From Actinoplanes italicus (GTDB lineage Bacteria; Actinomycetota; Actinomycetes; Mycobacteriales; Micromonosporaceae): DNA of 64,000 nucleotides. The notes beneath the pieces were generated by a model, which saw only the letters and a list, made by a program, of their open reading frames with translations, was not told where the DNA came from and searched no databases. Both the position numbers and the translations under genes were made by a program. The stretch covers positions 1 to 64,000 of the forward strand of contig NZ_PVMZ01000015.1 of NCBI RefSeq assembly GCF_003001815.1, in the 5' to 3' direction. Positions 24,985 through 33,582 of the stretch are shown in pieces; positions within the stretch are counted from its first letter, which is position 1, and each line of letters opens with the position of its first letter.

Positions 24985-27855
24985 TCAGGAGAGGCCGGGA
25001 TGGCCGCGCAGTTGAGCCCGCGCGGTCACGCCCAGCTTCCGGAAGATCGTGCGCAGGTGCGCGTCGACCGTCCGTTTGCTGATGAAGAGCTGGATCGCCA
25101 CCTCCTTGGAGGTGGCGCCGGCCGCGACCAGCCGGGCCACCGCGATCTCCTGCATGGTCAGCGCCTCGTGGGCGGCCCCGGGTGGCCGTGCGGACACCCG
25201 CTCGCCGGTGGCACGCAGTTCTCCGGCGGCCCGCCGGGCAAAACCCTCCGCACCCGAGCGGGAGAACATCTCGTGGGCGGCGCGCAGATGCTCCAGGCAG
25301 TCCCGGCGGCGGTTGCGGCGGCGCAGCCACTCGCCGTAGAGCAGGTGGGCGCGGGCCCGGTACAGAACCAGCGGGCTCTCCGCGAGAAGCCCGACGGCCT
25401 CCCGGTGGTGGTCCTCCACCCCGGTCAGCAGGGCCCGCGCCGACGCCGCGACGCCGAGGCCGGACGGTGTCCCGCTCGCCCGCGCCCGCTCTGTCAGATC
25501 GTCCAGAGCCTCGGCGGCGAGCGCGTGCTCGTCGCAGCGGACCGCCGCCTCGATCAGCTCGGGCAGCACCGGCACGCTGAGGAAGTGGTGGCCGTGTGCG
25601 TCCGTGCGGCGTGCCGCGGCCAGCGCGGCGGGGTGGTCGGCCAGGCCGTTGTGCAGCAGCGCCAGGGTCCAGTGCAGGTTGGTGACGTGTCCGGCGCCGC
25701 GGGTGGCGGCGTCGGCCAGGGCCAGCATCTCGTCGCGGCGCCCGCGGTGGGCGGCCAGGTGGAGCCGGTGGTAGAGCAGTGGTGTGCCGCCGGTGGCCTC
25801 GGCGATCGCCTGTTCCTCAGCGGTCGCGGCGAGGGCCCGCCCGAGGTCGCCGGCGAGGGTGGCGCCGACCACCGTCTGCGCGAGGCCCAGCCGCAGGGCC
25901 GCCGGGGAGCCGGTCTCCCGGCCGGTCCTCACCAGCCAGCCGGCGATCGTGGTGAGGGTAGGCACGTCCCACAGTTCGCCGGCGATCATCGACGCCAGCG
26001 CCGGCCGCCGGGTCCACAGTCCGTCCAGGGCGGTACGCAGCAGCGGCTCGGCCGCCCCGTGACCCTCCGTGGCCAGCACCATCAGGGCTCCCAGGACGTC
26101 CGGCGCGGTGGGCGCCGGCGCCTCCGCGCGGACCGTGGTCACGATCTGGCCGATCAGGCCGCCCGCACGGCCGATGAACAGGCCCATCTCGACCGCGTCG
26201 AGGAAGCACTCGCGGGACCGGTCCGGGTCGAGCACGGCCAGCCGGCGGGCGGCGCGCACCATCAGGGACGGACCGGTGTCGTCCTCGGACCTGGTGAAGG
26301 CGATCCGGCCGCGCAGCATGTCGACCTCGGCGTGCCGCCGGTCGTCGAGGGTGCCGGTGTCGACGGTGCTCAGCAGCTCCGACGCGGTGTCCGGGTGTCC
26401 GGCGTCGGCGTGCGCCTGCGCCGCGGCCAGGGTTCGCGCGGTTCGCTGCTCCGGGTCCAGCGACAGCGCCGCGGCCCGCTCCAGGAACACGGCGGCCGCC
26501 GCGACCCCGCCCCGGGCCTGCGCCCGGGACGCGCAGCGCTCCAGGTCACCGGCGACGTCGTCGTCCGGGCCGCCGCTGGCGAGAGCACGGTGCCAGGCCC
26601 GGCGGTCCGGCGCGGTGGCCGGGTCGGTGGCCGCGGCCAGTGCGGCGTGGACCATCCGCAGCCGATCGGCGGGTGCGGCCCGGTAGACGGCCGACCGGGC
26701 GAGGGGATGGCAGAACCGGATCCGGGTGGCGAACTCGGCGAGCCCGGTGGTGGTGGCTTCCGGGCTCGCCTGCGACACGTCGACGCCGAGGTGGGCGGCG
26801 GCCGTCCACAGCAGACCCGGGTCGCCGGTCGGGTCGGCGGCCGCGGCGGTCAGCAGCAGGAGCGCGTCCGTGGACAGATCGGTCAGCCGGGCCTGGAAGC
26901 CCCGCTCGACCAGGGTGGGCGCGGAGGACGTGGCGGGTGGCGCGAATCCGCCGGCCCGGGGCAGTTCGAGCAGTGCGAGGGGATTGCCGGACGCCTCGGC
27001 GACGAGCCGTTCGCGAACCCGCTCGTCCAGGGGGAACGGGCTGCGGGCGGCAAGCAGTTCCCGGGCGCTGTCGTCGCTGATCCCGGCGACGGCCAGGACC
27101 GGCAGGCCGTCGAGCTCGGCCGGCACCCCCATGACCGGCACCCCCGCGACCGGCACCCCCTCAACCGGCACCCCCGCGACCGGCACCCCCTCAACCGGCT
27201 CCCCCGCGACCGGCGTACCTGCGGCCGGCTTCTCCCTGACCGGCGTCCCCGCGGCCGGCTTCTCCCTGACCGGCGTCCCCGCGGCCGGCCTCTCCCCGGC
27301 CGGCTCCACCGCGGGGCGGGCGGCGACGATCATCGCGATCGGGTCGGCGGCCAGCCTGCGGGCGAGGAAGGCGAGGACCCGCGCCGAGGCCGGGTCGAGC
27401 CACTGCGCGTCGTCGACCAGGAGCAGCAGCGGCCGCTCGCGGGCCGCGGCGGTGGCCAGCTCGAGCGTGGCAAGGCCGATACGCAGCAGGTCGGGTGTGC
27501 CGTCGGCCAGGCCGAACGCCACCCGCAGCGCGGCGCTGTGCGGCGCCGGCACGGCGTCCAGCAGGCCCAGGAGCGGCAGACACACCTGGTGCAGCCCGGC
27601 GAACGGGAACTCCCGCTCGAACTCCGACCCGGACGCCCGCGCGATCCGGAACCCGTCGGCGGCCCGCGCGGCGTGCTCCAGCAGGGCGCTCTTGCCGATG
27701 CCCGCCTCACCGGTGAGCAGCAGCGCCCCGCCCTGACCGGATCGGGCGGCGTCGATCAGGGCGGTGACCCGGCCGATCTCCCCGGACCGCCCGACCAGCC
27801 GGGCGGTGTCGGACGGCCCGGAGGGACGGCCGGGGTCAACGGCGTATGCGGACAT
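24985..27855 (-). CDS. LAL-type LuxR-family ATPase transcriptional activator
   Basis: A 956-aa regulator. The N-terminal AAA ATPase has Walker A LLTGEAGIGKSALLEH (47-62) and Walker B LLLLVDDAQWLD (143-154). A helical middle of TPR-like character follows. The C-terminal LuxR helix-turn-helix is at about 893-950 (LTMQEIAVARLVAAGATSKE, then VAIQLFISKRTVDAHL). Size and layout match the MalT/LAL family that senses small ligands. Residues about 186-245 are a Pro/Gly/Val repeat tract inserted in the ATPase domain after strand 4. Convergent with the multicopper oxidase, 8 bp apart. Confidence 0.9.
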   Translation of the reverse strand: MSAYAVDPGRPSGPSDTARLVGRSGEIGRVTALIDAARSGQGGALLLTGEAGIGKSALLEHAARAADGFRIARASGSEFEREFPFAGLHQVCLPLLGLLDAVPAPHSAALRVAFGLADGTPDLLRIGLATLELATAAARERPLLLLVDDAQWLDPASARVLAFLARRLAADPIAMIVAARPAVEPAGERPAAGTPVREKPAAGTPVREKPAAGTPVAGEPVEGVPVAGVPVEGVPVAGVPVMGVPAELDGLPVLAVAGISDDSARELLAARSPFPLDERVRERLVAEASGNPLALLELPRAGGFAPPATSSAPTLVERGFQARLTDLSTDALLLLTAAAADPTGDPGLLWTAAAHLGVDVSQASPEATTTGLAEFATRIRFCHPLARSAVYRAAPADRLRMVHAALAAATDPATAPDRRAWHRALASGGPDDDVAGDLERCASRAQARGGVAAAAVFLERAAALSLDPEQRTARTLAAAQAHADAGHPDTASELLSTVDTGTLDDRRHAEVDMLRGRIAFTRSEDDTGPSLMVRAARRLAVLDPDRSRECFLDAVEMGLFIGRAGGLIGQIVTTVRAEAPAPTAPDVLGALMVLATEGHGAAEPLLRTALDGLWTRRPALASMIAGELWDVPTLTTIAGWLVRTGRETGSPAALRLGLAQTVVGATLAGDLGRALAATAEEQAIAEATGGTPLLYHRLHLAAHRGRRDEMLALADAATRGAGHVTNLHWTLALLHNGLADHPAALAAARRTDAHGHHFLSVPVLPELIEAAVRCDEHALAAEALDDLTERARASGTPSGLGVAASARALLTGVEDHHREAVGLLAESPLVLYRARAHLLYGEWLRRRNRRRDCLEHLRAAHEMFSRSGAEGFARRAAGELRATGERVSARPPGAAHEALTMQEIAVARLVAAGATSKEVAIQLFISKRTVDAHLRTIFRKLGVTARAQLRGHPGLS
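27121..27300. repeat. In-frame 30-bp repeat tract inside the LAL gene
   Basis: The coding strand repeats 30-bp units giving two peptide types: (GTPVREKPAA)n, then (GVPVAGVPVE)n built from 15-bp half units. It maps to residues about 186-245 and does not disturb the frame. Confidence 0.85.
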
Positions 27856-27952
27856 GTCGTGACGATACTGGCCGCCCTCCAGGGGCCGTCACCAGGATCT
27901 ATGCCGGTGGCAGCCGGCGACCGCGGTGTTGCCGGCGGCGACCGCCGGGCTG

Positions 27953-28993
27953 TCAGGAACCGGCCTCGTCCGCGATCAGGACGACCTTTCCGGCGACCGT
28001 ACGGGACTCGGCCAGCGCCAGCGCGTCGGCGGCCCGGCCGAGCGGGAGGCGGGCGGCGATCTGTGGAACCAGGGCGCCCTCGGCGAGCAGGCTCAGCACC
28101 GACGTGAGATCTTCCCGCAGGCGGGCGCGGAACGTGTCGCGCTGTTTGATGCCGTCCCAGAAGTTGTAGAGGTAGGCGCGGCGCGCGTTGGGCGAGAAGT
28201 GCCACTGCTTGATCCGGGCGTAGGCCGCGAGGAAGGGCAACCGGGCGTTGCCGTCGGCATTCTTGGCGGACGCCGCCCCGTACGAGACGAGCGTGCCGTC
28301 CCGGCGCAGAGCCTGCCAGGACCGTTTCAGGCCGGATCCGCCGACATGGTCGAAGACCGCGTCCGCGCCGCCCGGCACCAGTGCGCGGACTTTCTCGTAC
28401 ATGTCCGGGTCGCGGTAGTCGACCGGGGTGGCGTCGAGCCGGCGCACCAGGTCGTGGTGGCGTTGCGCCGCGGTGCCGATCACCGTGATGCCGGCGTGCC
28501 GTGCCAGTTGCAGCAGCGTCGACCCGACCCCGCCGTTGGCGCCGAGCACGACGATCGTCCCGCCCCGGCGCACCTTCGCGAGGCGGTGCAGCATCTGCCA
28601 CGCGGTGATCCCGTTGACCAGGACGGTCTCCACCTCGGACGGGTCCAGGCCGTCCGGCACCGCGACCAGGTCGGCGGCGTCCAGCAGCAGGTGGCTGGCC
28701 CACGCGCCGGTCTTGGTGACCGCCGCGAACCGCCCGCCGGTCAGGCCCGGGTCCACGCCCGGACCGGTCGCGACGACCGTGCCGACGACGTCGTAACCCG
28801 GCACGAACGGGAACGCCGGCTGGTCGTAGTAGCGGCCGAGGCGCATCTGCTGCTCGGCGAAGGACACTCCGGTCGCCTCCATGCGCAGCATCACCTGCCC
28901 GCTCGACGGGGCCGGCAGGTCGGTGTCGCGGTGCTCGAGTCCGTGCGGTTCGACCCGTCCCGGCATCACGATCTGCGTCGCGGTGACGGTCAT
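27953..28993 (-). CDS. MDR-family quinone oxidoreductase-like dehydrogenase
   Basis: A 346-aa medium-chain dehydrogenase/reductase. The GroES-like N-terminal domain contains GVSFAEQQMRLGRYYDQPAF and PGYDVVGTV. The NADPH-binding Rossmann motif is VLGANGGVGSTLLQLARHAG (about 148-167). Structural zinc Cys are absent, as in quinone reductase-like members. The substrate is unknown; NADPH-dependent reduction of an enone or quinone is most likely. ATG 28993 follows a GAGGAG-like site. The promoter faces a 21-bp inverted repeat shared with the divergent DUF2306 gene. Confidence 0.85.
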   Translation of the reverse strand: MTVTATQIVMPGRVEPHGLEHRDTDLPAPSSGQVMLRMEATGVSFAEQQMRLGRYYDQPAFPFVPGYDVVGTVVATGPGVDPGLTGGRFAAVTKTGAWASHLLLDAADLVAVPDGLDPSEVETVLVNGITAWQMLHRLAKVRRGGTIVVLGANGGVGSTLLQLARHAGITVIGTAAQRHHDLVRRLDATPVDYRDPDMYEKVRALVPGGADAVFDHVGGSGLKRSWQALRRDGTLVSYGAASAKNADGNARLPFLAAYARIKQWHFSPNARRAYLYNFWDGIKQRDTFRARLREDLTSVLSLLAEGALVPQIAARLPLGRAADALALAESRTVAGKVVLIADEAGS

Positions 28994-29061
28994 CTGCGAA
29001 CTCCTCGATTGTTGTGGTTCGTACACCGCACCACTGTCGATCCGGGCGGGTGCCGCCCGCG

Positions 29062-29114
29062 TCGGCACTCGTTGCCTAACCGGGATGTCCCGGCGGTTAG
29101 GCAACGAGTGCCGA
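29062..29114. promoter_or_regulatory. Perfect 21-bp inverted repeat
   Basis: 29062-29082 (TCGGCACTCGTTGCCTAACCG) is exactly complementary to 29094-29114, with an 11-base spacer. It lies between the divergent MDR and DUF2306 genes, so it may be an operator. In RNA it would be a very stable hairpin ending at the ATG of DUF2306. The core TGCCTAACCGGG recurs at 31123-31134 before the EF-Tu gene. Confidence 0.7.
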
Positions 29115-29836
29115 TGGAAGCCGCCGGTTCTCCGTACACGATCGACGCCGTGACCAAGATCGAAGAGAAGCCGGCGACCCGCCCCGTCGCCCGGCAACGG
29201 CGCCCTATGCAACGGTTCCTCTGGTGGCTGCTGACCGTGTCGGCGCTCGGCATCACGGCGTACTTCGTGCCGCCGTACCTGGTCGGCGGCACCACCGTGC
29301 CGGGCCTGGACCGCAGCATCCCCGGCTACTACACCAGCCTGGTGATCCACGCGCTGCCCGCCGGCATCGCGCTCGCGATCGGGCCGTTCCAGTTCGTGAC
29401 CAGGCTGCGCCAGCGGTTCCCCCGCGGGCACCGGATCGCCGGACGGGTCTACCTGATCGCGGTGGTCGTCGCCGCGCTCGCCGCCACCTACTCGTCGGTG
29501 GTCACCAAGAGCGGGTTCGCCCTGCAGGTCGCCTTCTTCGCCCTGATCCTGGCCTGGCTGTTCACCGCGGCGCAGGCGTACCGGACCATCCGCCGCGGCG
29601 ACGTGAAGGCGCACCGGATCTGGATGATCCGCAACTACACGCTGACGTTCGCGGCGGTGACGCTGCGGGTCTATCAGCTGATCCTGCTGCAGGTGTGGCC
29701 GCTGATGCCGGATCTGGAGTACTCGGAGATCTACACGTCCAGCGCGTGGCTGTCGCTGGTCGGCAACATCGCCGTCGCCGAGTACTTCATCGTCCACCGG
29801 ATCCTGGCACCGCGGCCCCGCCGCACGGCCGCCTGA
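29114..29836 (+). CDS. DUF2306 integral membrane protein
   Basis: A 240-aa membrane protein with five or six hydrophobic helices and the family's conserved His/Arg positions (LVIHALPAGIALAIGPFQF, FPRGHRIAGRVYLIAV, HRIWMIRNYTLTFAAVTLRV). The DUF2306 family has no firm function; the conserved His residues within helices suggest haem or quinone contact, which is speculation. Start uncertain: ATG 29114 abuts the inverted repeat, and GTG 29150 (VTKIEEKP) would give 228 aa. Confidence 0.8.
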   Translation: MEAAGSPYTIDAVTKIEEKPATRPVARQRRPMQRFLWWLLTVSALGITAYFVPPYLVGGTTVPGLDRSIPGYYTSLVIHALPAGIALAIGPFQFVTRLRQRFPRGHRIAGRVYLIAVVVAALAATYSSVVTKSGFALQVAFFALILAWLFTAAQAYRTIRRGDVKAHRIWMIRNYTLTFAAVTLRVYQLILLQVWPLMPDLEYSEIYTSSAWLSLVGNIAVAEYFIVHRILAPRPRRTAA

Positions 29837-29876
29837 GGGAATGCGCCCACCGGGGGGCGGGCGCATCCCCTCAGGC
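29831..29876. terminator. Strong bidirectional terminator
   Basis: 29831-29848 pairs with 29859-29876: an 18-bp stem with a single A/C mismatch and a 10-base loop. It sits between the convergent DUF2306 (ends 29836) and EF-Tu (ends 29882) genes and includes the DUF2306 stop codon. Confidence 0.8.
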
Positions 29877-29881
29877 CCGGA

Positions 29882-31072
29882 TCAGTCGAGGACCGCGGTC
29901 ACCGTGCCGGCGGCGACCGTGCGGTTGCCCTCGCGGACGGCGAAGCCCATCCCCGCCTCGAGGGCGATCGGCTTGCCCAGCGTCACCGTCACCTCGTCCA
30001 GGGTGTCGCCCGGCATCACCAGGTCACGGCCGCCGAGGTCCATCCCGCCCGACACGTCGGTCGTGTGGAAGTAGAACTGCGGCCGATAGTCGGCGGCGAA
30101 CGGCGTGTGCCGGCCGCCCTCGGCGCTCGTCAACGCGTACAGCCGCGCCTTGAAGGCCTGGTGGGGCCGCACACTGGAAGGCGCGGCAAGGACCTGGCCG
30201 CGCTGCACCTGCTCGCGCTTGACCCCGCGGAGCAGAACGGCGGCGTTGTCACCGGCCTGCGCCGACTCCAGGATCCTGCCGAACATCTCCAGGCCGGTGG
30301 CGACGCTGACGACGGTCGGGCCGAGGCCGACCACCTCGACCGGCTCGCCCACGCGCAGTTCGCCACGCTCCACCTTGCCGGTGACCACGGTGCCCCGTCC
30401 GCTGATCGACAGCACGTTCTCGATCGGCATCAGGAACGGCTCACCGAGCTCCCGCGGCGGGATCGGCACGTAGGAGTCGACCGCGTCGAGCAGCTCGGCG
30501 ATCGAGGCGACCCACTGCGGGTCGCCCTCGAGCGCCTTGAGCGCGCTGACGCGCACCACCGGCACCTCGTCACCGGGGAAGCCGTACTGCGACAGCAGCT
30601 CACGGATCTCCAGCTCGACCAGGTCGAGCAGCTCCGGGTCGTCGACCGCGTCCGACTTGTTGAGCGCCACGACCAGGTACGGCACGCCGACCCGCTGAGC
30701 GAGCAGCACGTGCTCGCGGGTCTGCGGCATCGACCCGTCCTGGGCGGAGACGACCAGGATCGCGCCGTCCACCTGCGCCGCTCCGGTGATCATGTTCTTC
30801 ACGTAGTCGGCGTGGCCCGGCATGTCGACGTGGGCGTAGTGGCGAGACGCGGTCTCGTACTCGACGTGCGCGATCGTGATGGTGATGCCGCGGGCGGCCT
30901 CCTCCGGCGCCTTGTCGATCCCCTCGAACGCGACGTACCGGTTGGTTGCCGGGTCGCGGTCGGCGAGGACCTTCGTGATGGCGGCGGTCAGGGTCGTCTT
31001 GCCGTGGTCGACGTGACCCATCGTGCCGATGTTGAGGTGCGGCTTCGTACGGATGAACTGGCTCTTCGCCAT
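29882..31072 (-). CDS. tuf: Elongation factor Tu, divergent stand-alone paralogue
   Basis: A 396-aa translation GTPase that delivers aminoacyl-tRNA to the ribosome. All G motifs are present: GHVDHGKTT (G1), GITITIAHVE (switch I), DMPGHADY (G3, with Met for the usual Cys) and NKSD (G4). Domains 2 and 3 are complete (GRGTVVTGKVERG, GGRHTPF.YRPQFYF). Many positions differ from ordinary actinobacterial EF-Tu, and it is not in an rpsL-rpsG-fusA-tuf cluster. This resembles the extra tuf genes (tuf3 type) of some streptomycetes, connected with elfamycin resistance or stress. That role is inferred. ATG 31072 has a GAGGAAG site, and the leader may fold into a pseudoknot. Confidence 0.93.
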   Translation of the reverse strand: MAKSQFIRTKPHLNIGTMGHVDHGKTTLTAAITKVLADRDPATNRYVAFEGIDKAPEEAARGITITIAHVEYETASRHYAHVDMPGHADYVKNMITGAAQVDGAILVVSAQDGSMPQTREHVLLAQRVGVPYLVVALNKSDAVDDPELLDLVELEIRELLSQYGFPGDEVPVVRVSALKALEGDPQWVASIAELLDAVDSYVPIPPRELGEPFLMPIENVLSISGRGTVVTGKVERGELRVGEPVEVVGLGPTVVSVATGLEMFGRILESAQAGDNAAVLLRGVKREQVQRGQVLAAPSSVRPHQAFKARLYALTSAEGGRHTPFAADYRPQFYFHTTDVSGGMDLGGRDLVMPGDTLDEVTVTLGKPIALEAGMGFAVREGNRTVAAGTVTAVLD

Positions 31073-31122
31073 TGTCTTTCTTCCTCACTGGATGCGAGGC
31101 ATGAGGCTGTTGCACGTCCCGA

Positions 31123-31199
31123 TGCCTAACCGGGGCGCGCCAGAACCGCGCAGGGAGCAGCCACCCTTCCCCTGGGTTCTGCTGCTGATGGGGAAGGGT
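31123..31199 (-). promoter_or_regulatory. Possible structured leader (H-type pseudoknot) of the EF-Tu gene
   Basis: Read leftward, ACCCTTCCCC (31199-31190) pairs with GGGGAAGGGT (31172-31163), closing a 17-base loop. The loop contains CAGAACC (31181-31175), complementary to GGTTCTG (31147-31141) downstream. Crossing 10-bp and 7-bp stems have the topology of an H-type pseudoknot. It lies about 70-130 bases before the EF-Tu ATG. TGCCTAACCGGG at 31123-31134 also occurs in the inverted repeat at 29062. Confidence 0.45.
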
Positions 31200-31678
31200 C
31201 AGAGTCGCGTATCGACGCCGCTGGTCAGCGAGAGCACGCACACGGGAGCCGCCATGGGGGGCAGCTGCAGACCGGGCGCGAACATGACCATCACGCTAGC
31301 CCTCAACGATCAGACCCGCGACTCTATTTCCGACCGGTCGCGACCTCCACCAACGCGGTCCAATGCCGCTGACCACGTATCACCCGGATCAAGCCGTCGG
31401 GAGAGAACTTCCGTCACCCAGCGTGAACGGCACCTCGATGTAGGTCTGGACGGCACCGGCAGGCGCTCCGTAGGGCTGGGTCAGCGACCGCCCGAACTCC
31501 CGGACCGCGGCCATCAGTCAGGACTGATCCGCCATGTCGCTGCCGTCCACAGTGAACGGCCGGGGACGCGTCACCTGAAGTGGCGATGCTGGAGTTCAGG
31601 TCCGCCTCGTCGCGCGGGCTTGAACGGATGATCCGGGTTGCTGGCCCGGCCGGCGTCCGCGCAGTGAGCGTCCGGGGC
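31200..31678. other. Intergenic, no firm gene
   Basis: Between the EF-Tu leader and the Fes-like esterase gene. The best candidate is a 41-codon leftward frame at 31389-31514 (MAAVREFGRSLTQPYGAPAG, then AVQTYIEVPFTLGDGSSLPTA), with protein-like composition but no family or ribosome-binding site. It could be the remnant of a lost gene. Otherwise I see nothing. Confidence 0.35.
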
Positions 31679-32839
31679 TCAACGCGACCGGATTACCGCC
31701 TGGAGGCCGTCGGCGAAGGTGCGGCGCCAGTTCACGTAGTCGTGGCCGCCGGCGTATTCGGCGTAGTGGACCTCGTATCCGCGGGCGAGCAGCGCGTCCC
31801 GCATGCGCCGGTCGACGTCGAGCTGGGGCAGGCCGTTGGGGCCGGGCATGGTCTCGTCGAGGCCGACGTCCAGGTAGAACCGGACGTCGGCGCGCGGCCG
31901 GGCGGCCACCTGCCGGGTGAGCCACTCCGGCTCGTCGTCGGGTCCCCACCAGAAGCTGCCGGAGTGGCAGATCGCGGAGCCGAACAGCTCCGGCAGTTCG
32001 AGTGCGACATAGGCGGCGGCGAGGCCACCGCGGGAGACCCCGGCGACGATGTTGCGGCCTCCGGTGGCCGGCGTTCCCCATCGGGTACGCGCGAGCGGCA
32101 TCACCTCTCGTGCGAGGAAGTCACGCAGTGCCGGGACCGCTCCGAGCTCGTCGTCGCGGCTCGCCTCGGGCAGGTGCACGAAGATCGCGGTGAGCGGCGG
32201 GATCCGGCCCGCGGCCACGAGGTTGTCGACGGTCTCCGGGACCCGCAGCACCTCGCGCGCGTTGTAGCCGTCGAACACGACCAGGGTGGGCAGGCCGCTC
32301 GCCGGGACACCGGCCGGCCGGTGCAGGACGATCTGCCGCTCGCCGCCGAAGGCGGTGCTGTCGATGGTGACGGTCTCGCGCGTGCCCGGCGTGACGCCGG
32401 GCCGGCTGCCGAGCCACGGTTCGGCCGGCGCCTGTGGCAGTTCCAGCAGCGACGCCCACACCTCATGGTCGCCAGGGTCGGCCGGATCGGCCGGGAAGCG
32501 CACATGTCGTGGGTTGCCCGGGTCGACGTGACCGGCCCCGGAGCCCGACCGGTCCCGGGGCATCGTGCCCTCGTCGTCGTGGGCCAGGTAGTAGACGGTG
32601 CGCGTGGAGGCCGGCATGGTCCGGCACAGGTACCAGATGTCGGTGCCGGGCAGCCTGGCCAGCTCGTCCCAGACACCCCAGCACACCCGGGTACGGGAGG
32701 CTTCGCCCCGCCAGAGGAAGGTCACCAGGCACTCGTCGTCACTCCACGGCTCGACCAGTGGCGTTCCCGCCGCGGTGATCTCCTTCCAGGCGTCCGGTTC
32801 CGCTGCGAGGTGAGCGATGACCGAGCTCTCGACTGCCAT
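31679..32839 (-). CDS. Enterochelin esterase-like hydrolase (Fes family)
   Basis: A 386-aa cytoplasmic protein. An N-terminal beta domain (residues about 25-140, VTFLWRGEASRTRVCWGVWD) precedes an esterase-D-type alpha/beta hydrolase with nucleophile GVSRGG (about 273) and catalytic His in GGHDYVNW (about 365). Fes enzymes hydrolyse ferric siderophore esters to free iron. No siderophore or iron-uptake gene is adjacent, so another ester substrate is possible. A GGAAGG site precedes ATG 32839. Confidence 0.85.
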   Translation of the reverse strand: MAVESSVIAHLAAEPDAWKEITAAGTPLVEPWSDDECLVTFLWRGEASRTRVCWGVWDELARLPGTDIWYLCRTMPASTRTVYYLAHDDEGTMPRDRSGSGAGHVDPGNPRHVRFPADPADPGDHEVWASLLELPQAPAEPWLGSRPGVTPGTRETVTIDSTAFGGERQIVLHRPAGVPASGLPTLVVFDGYNAREVLRVPETVDNLVAAGRIPPLTAIFVHLPEASRDDELGAVPALRDFLAREVMPLARTRWGTPATGGRNIVAGVSRGGLAAAYVALELPELFGSAICHSGSFWWGPDDEPEWLTRQVAARPRADVRFYLDVGLDETMPGPNGLPQLDVDRRMRDALLARGYEVHYAEYAGGHDYVNWRRTFADGLQAVIRSR

Positions 32840-32904
32840 CAAGTGCCGCCTTCCGGCTTCCCCGACGTGCTGTTCCCGAGCGTTTCAGCCGCCCCGAGGG
32901 CATG

Positions 32905-33495
32905 TCAAGCGATCGATGCGACCCCGTCCAGGGTGCGGACCACACGGATCACCTCGGCCGCGGGCAGAGGCTCCAGCCAGTTGGGGCGTACGTCAGCGAA
33001 CCGGACGTGGCCGGTGCGGTCGGCGACCACCACCGCGGCGAACGGCAGCACGGACCGGCCGGTGGCGAGCGGGCGGTCGGCGCCGGGGCTGCTGAAGCCG
33101 ATGTTGAGGGCGTCGATGAGCACGTGCCGCGGGTCGGAGGCGACCAGGAAGGGCAGCTCGTCGCGGTGCTTGACGCCGGCCAGGCGGCGCGGCGCCTGCG
33201 GGCTGACCGCGACCAGGTGGGCGCCGAGCCCGGTGAGGGCCGGTTCCAGTTCGGCGGCGTAGGCCCGCAGCAGCGCCTCGCAGTAGTCCGAGCCGGCGTA
33301 GCGGATGAAGACCAGCACGAGAGGGCCGGTGTCCAGGAGCCGGTCGATGTGGATCGGGCCCAGGTCGACCTCGTAGACCGGCAGCATCGGCAGCCGGTCA
33401 CCGGTCTTCACCATCCGCTTCCAGATCGCGTTGCGGTCCAGGAGCCGTCGGAACGCTTCGTCGTCGACGCGGCGCAGGTCTTGCACGGTCGTCAT
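32905..33495 (-). CDS. Peroxiredoxin-like protein (AhpC/TSA superfamily)
   Basis: A 196-aa thioredoxin-fold protein. GPLVLVFIRYAGSDYCEALL (57-76) corresponds to the FYRGGWCPYC active-site segment, but the first Cys is Ser69 and only Cys72 is left. The later strand (LPFLVASDPRHVLIDALNIG) fits the peroxiredoxin-like fold. No other Cys is in the protein. Peroxidase action by the standard two-Cys route is not possible; a one-Cys activity or a lost activity remain open. Confidence 0.65.
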   Translation of the reverse strand: MTTVQDLRRVDDEAFRRLLDRNAIWKRMVKTGDRLPMLPVYEVDLGPIHIDRLLDTGPLVLVFIRYAGSDYCEALLRAYAAELEPALTGLGAHLVAVSPQAPRRLAGVKHRDELPFLVASDPRHVLIDALNIGFSSPGADRPLATGRSVLPFAAVVVADRTGHVRFADVRPNWLEPLPAAEVIRVVRTLDGVASIA

Positions 33496-33553
33496 CGGGG
33501 TCTCCAGTCTTCGGTATGCGGGAACTATACCCCATCAAACCGATAGGAGATAT

Positions 33554-33579
33554 GGGCCCCGGATCGGAGTCCGGGGCCC
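33554..33579 (-). terminator. Terminator hairpin after the SnoaL-like gene
   Basis: GGGCCCCGGA (33554-33563) and TCCGGGGCCC (33570-33579) form a perfect 10-bp stem with a 6-base loop, right after the leftward gene that ends at 33583. Confidence 0.75.
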
Positions 33580-33582
33580 GTC

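Noticed and set aside
23443..28107. 1554-codon open frame on the plus strand
   Set aside because: It spans the multicopper oxidase in another frame and the LAL gene in antisense; the composition is low-complexity Arg/Gly/Pro and shows no domain.
31389..31514. 41-codon leftward frame as a gene
   Set aside because: Protein-like composition but no family, ribosome-binding site or operon context; kept only as a note in the intergenic entry.
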